The notes under the pieces are model-generated. The model searched no databases. It was not told the origin of the DNA and was given only the letters and a program-made list of their open reading frames with translations. The translations under genes and the position numbers were made by a program. Shown here in pieces: positions 1-9,699 of a stretch of 64,000 nt of DNA (within the stretch, counting starts at the first letter, position 1; the number at the start of each line of letters is the position of its first letter). The stretch comes from Wurfbainia villosa. Lineage: Eukaryota > Streptophyta > Magnoliopsida > Zingiberales > Zingiberaceae. The stretch spans positions 116,586,377 through 116,650,376 of the forward strand of contig CM045992.1 of the NCBI GenBank assembly GCA_025175895.1, given 5' to 3'.

Positions 1-2160
1 GATTATCAGAGACAATGACATATTGTCTCAATGGACTCCGCCATATACACCACAGCATAATGGTGTATCTGAGAGGCGTAACCGGACCTTGTTGGACATG
101 GTCAGGTCAATGATGAATCATGCAAATCTTCTCAAGTTCTTTTGGGGCTATGCACTTCAGATAGCTATTTACTTGTCAAACAGAATTCCTACCAAGGTAG
201 TCTCTACTACTCCATATGAGATATGAAATAGTAAGAAACCTCATGTATCTTACTTGAAGATATGGGATTGTCCTGCTTATGTGAAGTGGACTGTATCAGA
301 CAAATTAGATGCTAAGTCTGATAAATGTCTATTTATTGGATACCCTAAGGAAACAAGGGGTTACCAATTCTATCATTCTGTGGAACAAAAGGTGTTTGTT
401 TCAAAGCATGATGTGTTTCTAGAGAAAGAGTTTCTCTTGCAAGAAAACAATGGGAGTGTCGTCGAGCTTGAGGAGGCTCGAGAGACTCAAATAGACATTG
501 ATGAGATACCTGGTGAAGCACAACAGCCGACAACTCATAGTGATGAGCAATCGGCTGGACCTATTGTAACACCACATCTTCGTAGATCTGGTAGAACACA
601 CAATATTCCTGAGAGATATGGATTTCCTGTAAGTGAATCGAATGACGTGTTACTCATTGATGATGAGGAGCCTACCAGTTATGAAGAAGTGCTGACAAGT
701 TCAGAAAGGGATAAGTGGCTTGAAGCCATGAAGTCGGAAATGGATTCCATGTATGAAAACCAAGTTTGGAACTTGGTTGACCCACCTGAAGGCATAAGGC
801 CTATAGGGTGCAAGTGGGTTTCAAGAAGAAAATCGACATGGATGGTAATGTGATTACCTATAAGGCTAGATTGGTGGCGAAAGGATATCGTCAAAAGCAA
901 GGTGTTGATTATGACGAAACCTATTCGCCTGTAGCTATGCTTAAATCCATTCGGATGCTCCTGGCCATAGCGGCTCATTATGATTATGAGATATGACAGA
1001 TGGATGTGAAAACAATTTTCCTTAATGGAAACCTGCTCGAGGACGTGTATATGATACAGCCTGAGGGTTTCACATCGATTGGTAAAACCAAGGTATACAA
1101 ATTGCGACGGTCCATTTATGGATTGAAGCAAGCATCCAGGAGCTGGAATATCCATTTTGATGAGACAATCAAAAAGTTTGATTTCTCACAAAATCCAGAC
1201 GAACCTTGTGTGTACAAGAAGGTTAGTGGGAGTGCAGTCGTATTCCTAGTATTATATGTCGATGACATATTACTTATAGGAAACGATGTTTCAATCTTAC
1301 AGTCAGTTAAGGTTTGGTTATCCAAGACATTCTTCATGAAAGACCTGGGAGAAGCAACCTACATCCTCGGGATTAAGATCTATAGAGATAGATCGAAATG
1401 GTTGCTTGGTCTTTCGCAGTCTACATATATAGACCGAGTGCTAAAGAGGTTTAGCATGTTGGAATCCAAGAAAGGTTTCCTACCCATCAGGCATGGGGTA
1501 CACCTTTCGAGGTCTATGTGTCCGCGCACAGAAGACGAGAGGATTTGCATGAGTAAGATTCCCTATGCATCCGCAATAGGATCTATCATGTATGCTATGT
1601 TATGTACGAGGCCCGATGTATGGTATGCTCTGAGTGTCACGAGCAGATACCAGTCTGATCCAGGAATGGATCATTGGGTGGCTGTTAAGACGATCCTTAA
1701 GTACTTAAGAAGAACTAAGGATGTGTTCCTAATATATGGAGAAGGGTACATGGTGATACGTGGGTATATGGATGCCAGCTCTAGACAAACAAGGATGATT
1801 CCATGTCTCAGTCTGGGTATGTATTCACCTGGAATGGAGGTGCAATAAGTTGGAAAGGTTCCAAGCTTGACACTATAGCGGATTCTGCCATTAAGGCAGA
1901 AAACATTGCATCTTTGGAAGTAGCAAAGGAAGCAGTTTGGATCAAGAAGTTCATCTCTGAACTTGATGTGGTCTCATCAATGATCCAAACATGTGCTTCG
2001 CCGCTATCATCTTATCAAAGAGATCATCAGTAGGAACGAAATACAAATCGAGAAAATTCCCACTGAAAGGAACTTAGCAGATCCTTTGACTAAAGCATTA
2101 CCTCAAAGTAAGTTTGAGGGTCATGTTAGAGCTTATGGTATTGGATACCGTAGCGATTGA
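1..2160 (+). pseudogene. Ty1/copia pol 3' part: integrase end, RT, RNase H (element A)
   Basis: The window opens inside a copia polyprotein. Order: end of the integrase core (NGVSERRN around 60-85, carrying the last acidic residue of the DDE triad), linker, reverse transcriptase (YVDD at 1255-1266), and RNase H ending near 2150 with the usual ADPLTKALP block at about 2079-2102. The protein is split over frames. There is an in-frame TGA at 224-226 where copia proteins have Trp, a one-base slip near 820, another TGA at 994-996 at a Trp position, and a slip near 1780. RNase H also loses frame near 2033. It would normally copy element RNA to DNA in virus-like particles and integrate it, but this copy cannot. 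It is followed directly by a polypurine tract and LTR. The family resembles long-LTR Tork/Angela copia; lineage is inferred. Confidence 0.93.
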
Positions 2161-2170
2161 CATTAGGCCA

Positions 2171-2180
2171 AGTGGGAGTC
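2171..2180 (+). promoter_or_regulatory. Polypurine tract of element A
   Basis: AGTGGGAG lies directly after the end of RNase H and two bases before the LTR start TGTTAGTAAT. This is where plus-strand DNA synthesis is primed in LTR retrotransposons. Confidence 0.8.
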
Positions 2181-3660
2181 TGTTAGTAATATATGAGAGA
2201 TGTCTAAGTACGCTTGACGAACTCATTTATATGATAAATGATGTGTTTTGATGTTTGAGTATAAATGTTTCATGTATGATTGGATCTTAAATTGTCATTT
2301 GGTAGTCTTGAGTACTTGGCATGGAAAGTCAAGTGGGACACTTGGCATTGATGTAAAGTCCAAGCAGTCTTGGCGATGTAAGTACACATGGGTTGGCAAG
2401 AAAGTCCAAGCATGGTCTTGGCATTTGAGAAGTCAAGCATGGTCTTGGCATGGAAAGTCAACATGGGTTGCAGTAGAAGTCGATGATTGATATTGGTAAC
2501 TAGTCAGCGGTAGTCTTGGCGACAGCAAGTCAATGGTTCTTGGCGTAAAGTCAAGCGAGTCTTGGCGGCGCTTAAATCGATGTTCCTTGACTTGCGGTGT
2601 TAAGTCATCTTGATCATGGAGCACTTATGCTTTGACATCTTAAGCAAACATCTCTGCGCGAGATGTGGACCAAGTCATGGATGACTTGGAGGATGAGGCG
2701 TGAAGGTGTTGAATAGCCTATAAAGGATCCACCACTTGAGAGATTGGGCTCTCGTCGGTTGTTAGTATGGAAGCATTACATGTTTAGAGTAAGGTACCGA
2801 TACATGTTTGAGGTAACTAGAATGTGCGGCAGGTGAAATGATACTTGGCTAGGTGTGCGAGTCACCTAGTGGGATCGACACTATAGACCATGTCAACCGC
2901 GGTATAAGATGAGTGAAGCGATCGGGGATCGATCATCGTCGGGGTGCTTCGAAATAGTTCGATCGCATAGTCGACTTTTCGGTCAGTGAGGATCCATCGA
3001 TGTACATGGTTCACTCATGATCGTCTATAATTAATGGTTAATTATCCAGCCAACATGGAACTAGCCATTTGTCACACTGCGTAATCAGCGATTTCGAGCT
3101 TGAGAATGGGATTCTCGATCGAGAAACTAGGTTTCGACCCAAGAAGTTGAAGCATGAAATGGGCTCGTGGTGGAAGAAAAAGGCAGTTCTTTGAGGCCAT
3201 TTGCGAGTTATAATTGGATGTCTCAAAATGGTACTCGCTAATCCAATGGAGGAGAAAAATCAAGTTTGGTTTATTTTAAGTGTTTGAAAAAGTGTACTTG
3301 TATTCATTTGTAACTTAAATATTCATCATGGTTTGATTATTTTGTAATCATATTATGCGAGGTTTCTCCACCTCCGGATTATGATCCAATAACCATTAAG
3401 AGAATTAGTTCTCTATAAAAGAAGGCTTAAGGGCTCATTTGAGCCTAATCCAAAACCCTAACCTAAGTTGTCGCCCACCTCATCTCATTACTAGTGTTAG
3501 CGTGTTGTGCCAACATTATTGTTATTATATTTTTGCCAGTTGTTGCCACAATTTGGCGATGATCCCTAATCTCCATTGATCTCCTTTGGGTTTGACATCA
3601 AGGTCTTCATCCTACCTTTTTGGCCAGCCCTAATTCCTAAGACAAAGCTGTCCTTTTATG
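2181..3660 (+). repeat. 3' LTR of element A (degenerate)
   Basis: It starts with TGTTAGTAATATATGAGAGA, matching the start of the complete solo LTR at 37506. It follows that LTR in order through its central blocks, for example AGCCTATAAAGGAT near 2718 and CACTATAGACCATGTC near 2878, up to GCCCACCTC near 3470. Between about 2300 and 2640 it is mixed with reverse-strand sequence of the element B LTR (units with AAGTCCAAG and CTTGGC). It merges into the mosaic palindrome without a recognisable LTR end. No protein is encoded. Confidence 0.75.
3414..3420 (+). promoter_or_regulatory. TATA box of element A LTR
   Basis: TATAAAA lies in the same context (after GAATTAGTTCTC, before GGCTTAAGGG) as GATAAAA at about 38895 in the solo LTR. 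The GC-richer leader follows about 40 bases later, as expected for a transcription start. Confidence 0.5.
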
Positions 3661-5290
3661 ACAGCTTATTTTCCTCGATAAATGAAGATTCGTTTGAGTA
3701 TACATGTTTCATGTATTTGATTGGTCTTAAACTCACTTGAGATGTCGATCTCGTAATCCTCTGAGGTGGAGGAATTTGTGATTGGCCAAAACTAGTGAGA
3801 TCTCACCTGATGTCAGCGAGATTATCACCTCGATGAATTGATGGATTTGGACACCATCAGTACAGCCGAACAATGCAGTATACTCCTTGGTGTATCCAGC
3901 GGTGATTCTCCTTGTTGGAGGTGTTGTGATGTCGGAGTTGATCGTGGATGAGGTGGGCGTAACTAGGTTCAGGGTGACGATTAGGCTTAATTATCCTCTG
4001 CTATATAGATATATATGAACTAATTCTTTAATGGTTAGTCGATCATAACCTTTACTTGTCGGTATTCAAGTCATCTTAAAATAAACCAAACCATGATGCT
4101 TTGACATTTTAGTTAAAATGAACATCTCAACAGATGTGGTTCATTGATTAATAATAAATGAAAGGTGTTATTCTCCTCCATAGCCTATAAAGGAACAAAC
4201 CATTTTGGTTCATCCATTAGATGTCTTCATACGACCCATCCACGTCGGATTGTTACTAAATTTCATGCTCGCATTACATGTTTGAGTAACAAACTCAGTT
4301 TCTCTCGATAACTAGAATCTCATTCTCAAGCTCGAAAATATTGGGCTAGGTGGCGTGAAATTCCTAGTATGTTGGCACTATAGACCATGTCTAACCATTA
4401 ATTATAAGATCATGAAGTGGCACCTGAGTACATCATGATCCCCAATTAAGGGTTTTGAAAAGATAGTTACGGATCCAACTATCTTTTCGACCGAATGATT
4501 CGGGGATCATCATTTGTACTCATACCCACTGATCGTATACATTAATGGTTAATGGTATAGGGTCGACTACGAAATTAGCCAGTATCATTTCGCCCTACGC
4601 GTATCCGAGGATTTAAGAGCTTCATCAGAAACATATAATGCTTTGGCCAGACAGACTTAGTAACAAACGAGAGGCATGGGTATATACATCTCGCAATGAG
4701 GCGTGGATGGGCCATGTCTTATAGACATAATGGATGAACAAAATGGTTTGGTTCTAATCATGGACATCTCCTTAGAGATGTTTGGTTTATTTTAGATGTC
4801 GAGCATAAGTCTCCATGATCAAGTTGGTTGAATACTAAGTCAAAGGAACCATCATGCTACGTTTGGTTTATTTTATGACATATCTTAATGCGAGAACTAT
4901 AGTCTTATGGTCATGATCCAATGAACTAGTTACCATAACTAGCATTCACGACAAGACATCACAATGTCTCCAAAAGAATCACCGCCTACACCTAAGTTAC
5001 GCCCACTCATCTCATTGGAGATGGTGTCCAACATCCATCAATTCATCGACTAGTGTATTCGATACATCACAATTACACATGTAGAGATCCCGGTGATCTC
5101 ACGGTGATCTCCTTTGGGTTTGACATCGAGGTGAGCTTCATCTACCTTTTGGCCAGCCTAATTCCTCCACCAAAGCTGTATACTTAGGACATCTTCATTT
5201 ATCATATAAATGGTCATACATAAGAGCTCGATAGTGCCTAACATCTCTCATATTATCTCAATCCTCTGATAATGGAGAAATTATCCCTTT
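3660..5290. repeat. Imperfect palindrome interleaving both strands of the element A LTR
   Basis: Short blocks of about 10-25 bp match the solo LTR (37506-39730) alternately in direct and reverse orientation. GATAAATGAAGATT at 3677 matches 37565 direct. TAATCCTCTGAGGTGGAGG at 3754 matches 39264 direct. GGTATTCAAGTCATCTT at 4061 matches 37987 direct, and it is followed at once by reverse-complement sequence of 38802-38824. TAGCCTATAAAGGA at 4181 is direct, then 4197-4219 is the reverse complement of 38685-38707. In the second half, 4923-4945 is the reverse complement of 37863-37885. The centre is a hairpin, AAAAGATAGTT / AACTATCTTTT, at 4458-4487, and blocks mirror around it (4197-4219 against 4728-4749). 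No gene is visible here. Confidence 0.8.
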
Positions 5291-5299
5291 TTTTTTTTT

Positions 5300-6600
5300 G
5301 CCTATCTCATATCCATGAGTGCAATGACACTATTGATTTAGAGGAGCACTTGTGCCACTTCAAGAATACAAGTTTATTACATCGATATTCGAAGGGAATC
5401 AAATGTCGTATCTTCCTATCATCTTAATCAGGTATGCACAATAATGGTTTAAACCCTTATAATTCTAAACATTCTTTTAATGACTTCGTCACACTATTTT
5501 CCCACCACTTCTCTAATTTTAAGAGGTATCAGTATGCTTCTCTTAGTTAGTTTATTTAATCTCAAACAAAATCAATAAGAACCTTTGCGAAAAGACAGAC
5601 AACGATTTTCTCAAGTTGCCTTAGAGATACTTACGACAATATCAGAAATCTTGATAGATGCTTTTGTATAAGGGCTTGAGGAGGGAGACTTTTTTCGCGC
5701 TCTAGCAAAGAAACCTCCCACAAGACTACAATGAGCTTCTCGCTCAGTGAGAAGTATATTAACATATAGAAAGCTTAAAAGGCCTATCAAGAATAGCGAG
5801 GACCCTGATCGATAGAAGCAGTGGTGTTGCATGGAGGCATATCTCCCTCACCAACCTATCATGCCCCGTTATTAACTATATTTTATCGCTTTGTGGATTT
5901 CAAAGAAGAGAGCTATGTAGATCTGCGAAGAACAACTACTATTGAGAAGGTTAGTGGGGGTTGAACGAGGACCCCATCAATTGCAAGCTTCCACTTACTG
6001 TGCTTTTCATCAAGAATACATACATAACACCCGCGATTATCAGAAGTTGAACCGAGAGCTACAATGATTTATTGGTACTCATCCTCATGTGTGGGCCATG
6101 TCGACTACACCTGTGCCTCATCAGCAATTATCGCTTCAATGCTATCTCCCAAGGCAATCCAATTGGGGCCACAATAACTAAACCATCTAGCAATAGGGGC
6201 ATAAGAGAAAGCACTAACATGGGACACTGAACCCATCCAAGGAGTTATCAACATGATATCCAGAGATGCCACGAACGATGATTCCAATAGGGTGTGAAAA
6301 AGATACATCTTAGTCGAATGTATGGTCATCAAAGATCTTAGGTTGAAATGAGACTTATACTAGGGTTCAGACCTAATGATTTGGAAGGGGTGTTGACCCC
6401 TCACAATGATGCCTTGGCCATTCAGGCCACTATAGCTAACTTTAATGTGACTCGAGTTTTTGTGAATGCAAGCAATTTAGTTGATGTCGTCTTTTGGATA
6501 GCCTTGATTGGAGCATATGAGAATAAGTGTGGGGGACTTGCAATCATGAAAATTAATCATGAAATTAATTTTGGGGGAGTCCCATATAGACACTTCTCAT
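5300..6600 (+). pseudogene. Ty3/gypsy (Tat-like) gag and protease remnant G1
   Basis: Conceptual translation in shifting frames gives a retrotransposon gag. An AMTL-containing start lies near 5315. The conserved gag core ILIDAF...GLEEGDFFRALAKKPPTRLQ lies at about 5645-5735, followed by SEKYINI. A CAFHQEY...RDYQKLNRELQ zinc-finger-like tail lies at about 5998-6068. From 6348 an open stretch matches the protease region (GFRPNDLEGV, PHNDAL, then FVNASNLVDV). The aspartic protease signature D-T/S-G is replaced by N-A-S, so the enzyme would be dead. Stops and slips are frequent. No pol follows, so this is a separate truncated element or a displaced piece of a gypsy copy. The family is confident; its relation to G2 is inferred. 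Confidence 0.75.
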
Positions 6601-6689
6601 TCTCGAGTCTAGTCGTGTTTCTGACCACGACTGTGGCCATGGTGCACCGCAGTGACTACCACGATAGTGGCGTGGTGTGATGATGCAGT

Positions 6690-7440
6690 TGGAATAGATA
6701 TAAAAGCTATTCAAACTTGAGGAGAACTCGTCCTTTTAGCTTTAAGAGCCCTAGCCTTTGTCCTCCACCTTCATTCATCCCTTCCTCTCCTTCGAATTCA
6801 AGGGATGAGTCACTTCATTGAGGAGTTCTAGCGATATCCTTCATCTCACCAGTGCATAACCTTCTCCTGCGAATTCGAGGTGAAGTTTTGCTGCCAATGA
6901 CATTCATCCTAGCTCAACTAGATCTTTGAGAGCTCGAATCTCTCACAAGGCTCTCGGATTAATATAGAGTTTGAGTCATCCCACATCCATGACTCGTCTC
7001 CATAGGCTCAATTGAGTCTCCGTTGAATTTTCACCGTGAACACCTTCGTTCAAATTCCGAGCACATCTTGAGTTTCAATTGATTATTTATTTTTATTATT
7101 TTACCTATACTTAGTTACTTAATTTTATATGCATGTCAAATATTTAGTTAAATGACCCCTTACATTAGTGTTTGTTTTACATTTGTGCACATTAGGTGTT
7201 TATCTTAATTCCTTTTCCAATTTTGTTGCTTCAATAATTGCATTTTAAGTGTTTGATTTAATTCCTGTATTGTTTTTCTTACTTGAGTGCTTTAATTACT
7301 TACATTGCTAAGTTAAAGTTTTAATTACTTGCATTGTCGTTCATTTAGTAGGTTTAGAAATCCGACCTCCAACCCCCATTTATATTAAAAAAACTCAAGC
7401 AATAATAAGACAATACTAAGGCTGTCACTCTACCAATTAC
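6690..7440. other. Non-coding retrotransposon LTR/leader-like DNA
   Basis: No gene is visible. A TATAAAAG at 6699-6706 is followed by a pyrimidine-rich leader-like stretch (about 6720-7070) and then T-rich, gene-free DNA (7080-7400). The pattern is that of an LTR plus leader, but no paired repeat or target duplication was found. Confidence 0.4.
6699..6706 (+). promoter_or_regulatory. Putative TATA box
   Basis: TATAAAAG is followed about 50 bases later by pyrimidine-rich leader-like sequence. It is a candidate LTR promoter only. Confidence 0.3.
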
Positions 7441-7639
7441 ACTCATTTAGAGAAAATCTGAGTAATCTCTATGCTTATAGTGGGGGTTCGATAATATAAA
7501 ATTTGTTTTGATATCATGCTACGACACACCATGCTGATATAAAAAATAGCCCCATTACCAGGGAGTGTAATGGTGCTTGGTAGAATCAGAATTTTTCTTG
7601 TTTTTGTTTTTTTTTGTGATATGGGTAGAGTCCAACTTA

Positions 7640-7860
7640 TGGGACCCACGAGAAGTCGAGAGGTGGAGTCAAAAGCGGGACGAGTGGAGATCAGAGCGAC
7701 TTGGGAAGTTGAGAGGTAGAGGAGTTAGAAGCGGGATGAGTTGGGAGCGGAGGGACTCTGAAAGTAGAGAGGCAGACGAATCAGGAGCAGAGTGACTTGG
7801 AGAGTCAGGAGATGGAGGAGTTAGAAGTAGAGCGAGTTGGGAGGAGAGTAGGAAGAGGCG
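7640..7860 (+). repeat. Degenerate purine-rich tandem repeat
   Basis: Units of roughly 50-55 bp recur with the core GAG(G)AGTTAGAAGCGGGA...GAGTTGGGAG. Four degenerate copies are visible. They produce long but meaningless Arg/Glu/Ser-rich open frames. Confidence 0.55.
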
Positions 7861-8051
7861 AGAGTCCGGGCAACACAGAGGAGATTCTTCTCGATAGTTC
7901 TCATGTCTGGTCCCCTAACAACCTCACCTAATAATCATTCCTAAATATGTTGTATGCTAGGTGTAGATTTTCTATAATGATTATCCCCTAACAACCCAAC
8001 AAAGGGTGTTACGAGTGAATAATTTTGATGGGAAAAGGATCTCAGAGATGC

Positions 8052-8060
8052 TATATAAAG
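8052..8060 (+). promoter_or_regulatory. TATA box of G2 5' LTR
   Basis: TATATAAAG lies in AGATGCTATATAAAGGCAGG, upstream of a pyrimidine-rich leader and the G2 gag. It is the likely promoter of the gypsy element. Confidence 0.45.
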
Positions 8061-8299
8061 GCAGGTTGAGGTAAAAAAAAAGCTCTCTGGTTTTTTTGCT
8101 ACTGAATACTTTCAACCTGCATACTTTCACCTTTCATCTTCATCTCCCCATATGACTTAAGCATCAGAGAGTCGTATCTAGAGCATCATGACCGTCTGAC
8201 TTGTGTTACATATGACATGGTACTTTTGTGGCTATGAGAACCCACCCCCTCTCGAAGGCTCGATGAAAGGGGACAAAAGAAATCGCATTAGTTAGTGTA

Positions 8300-9640
8300 G
8301 TATATGGGAACAAACTTGAGCAAGATGTAGAGGATGAGATCACAAGAGGTTCACTCTTTAGCCTCCACCTCAAAGGGGGTCCCCATAACGCTATCTTGCG
8401 GTCAACCGCTCGTGATAGTTCAGAAGGAAGTGAAGGGCATCATTGCTCAAGGAAGTGGGAGGGTCAGTTGTTCTTCCTATGATCTGGAGGAACAAAGAGG
8501 CACTCTTCATGGCATAGGAGAGACGGATTGTCTTCTCCTGAAGGATGATGAAGGAAAGACATACCAACGAGGAGAACAATCAACGTGTGGCTAGATGTTG
8601 ACCCACATCATGCACCATTGTACTCGTGAGGTGCAAGAAGAAAGTCGTTCGGTGAAATATCAAGTATGGTGAAGTCCTACTCCCTTCGTGGAGGAGATCC
8701 TCGTAGAGGAGTTATCCTCTAGTTTTCATTCTCCCCATTTTTGAGAATATGATGGTTTCATAGATCTCGAGGACAATCTATGCGAATTCGAGAATGGGGC
8801 GCTTCTCCCCTAGATTTGGACTCCATCAAGTGTCAAGTATTCATCACTACTTTGGTGGTATCAACCCAGAAGTGACTCCAATCACTGCATCTATGATCCC
8901 TGGCATCGTTCGATGATTTATGCGAGGCATTCTTGCAATATTTTTCTAGCTACAAGAGGCACAAACCCACAACGTTGAGTTTGTTTAACGTGAAGCAGGA
9001 GCCAACAGAGCCCTTAAGGGGGTATATCGAGTGATTTACCCTAGTAGCCCTGGAAGTCCCTACAACCACTCCTAAAATCTTAATGGTGACCATCTCTCAA
9101 AGATTGAGGGTCGTAGCTTTCTTTTGATCCCTAGTGAAGAAACCCCTGGCTAGGTATGATGAGTTGTTGGGGTGAGCGAAAAAGTACATCAATGTCGAAG
9201 AGGCCCAGAAGGCTCATTAGAACATGAAGGGACTAGCTTCGGGGTCGAACTCGACTGGGAAGAGCAAGGAGTCCCAGCCAACACCCTCCAAGTCAAAGAA
9301 GTACAAGTCACTTCCGATGGTAGCCCCGGGGAGGCTTATGGGAATCATGATGACCGAGTACCCTTGTCGGTCCCGTACTGCCATGGAAAGGGATATGACA
9401 GTTTGTAAGTAGCATCGAGTACTTCGGTGACCTAAGGACTGCAACGGGGCCCTCGCAACCCCCCGAGTCAATATTTTTGTGTTTACCACGGAGATTATGA
9501 TCATTCAAGTGATAGTTGTCATGGTCTGAGGTGGAAATTGAAGAGGATTAGGCGGGAGCATCCTCATTTACAATCATACCTGGAATCTAGCCTGGGGAGA
9601 GGCAAACCTTAGTGGAATGTTCTCTCAGTACACCCCACCA
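8300..9640 (+). pseudogene. Gypsy (Tat lineage) gag, element G2
   Basis: The best-preserved block is at 8910-9220. It reads SFDDLCEAFLQYFSSYK, then SLFNVKQ, PLRGYIE, FTLVALEVPTTTP, SLVKKPLARYDELL and AKKYINVEEAQKA, the classic plant gypsy gag core. A tail resembling the gag zinc-knuckle region (VYHGDYDHSSDSC... RLRR-type helix ...HPHLQSYLES) lies at about 9480-9590. At least five stops interrupt the frame. Gag would assemble into the particle that packages element RNA. The region 8300-8830 is partly open (8334-8594) but has no recognisable domain. The frame continues into the protease/RT region, consistent with a gag-pol polyprotein. Confidence 0.8.
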
Positions 9641-9699
9641 GGCCCTACCTAATGCCAAGGAGAGAAAATGAGGAGGGGACTTCCACGTGAGGTCCCATG

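Larger units (their letters stand above)
7440..8230 (+). repeat. Candidate 5' LTR and leader of Tat-like gypsy element G2
   Basis: It lies just upstream of the G2 gag. It contains TATATAAAG at 8052-8060, then a pyrimidine-rich leader and GACTTAAGCATCAGAGAGTC near 8155, which resembles the region after the TATA box in plant Tat LTRs. TTTTGTGGCTATGAGAACCC near 8224-8243 sits where the primer-binding region would be. The left boundary is not determined, because the 3' partner LTR was not identified. Confidence 0.45.

Noticed and set aside
6105..6332. Minus-strand 75-codon frame
   Set aside because: It is a shadow of the + strand gypsy gag-protease region, which matches a known family.
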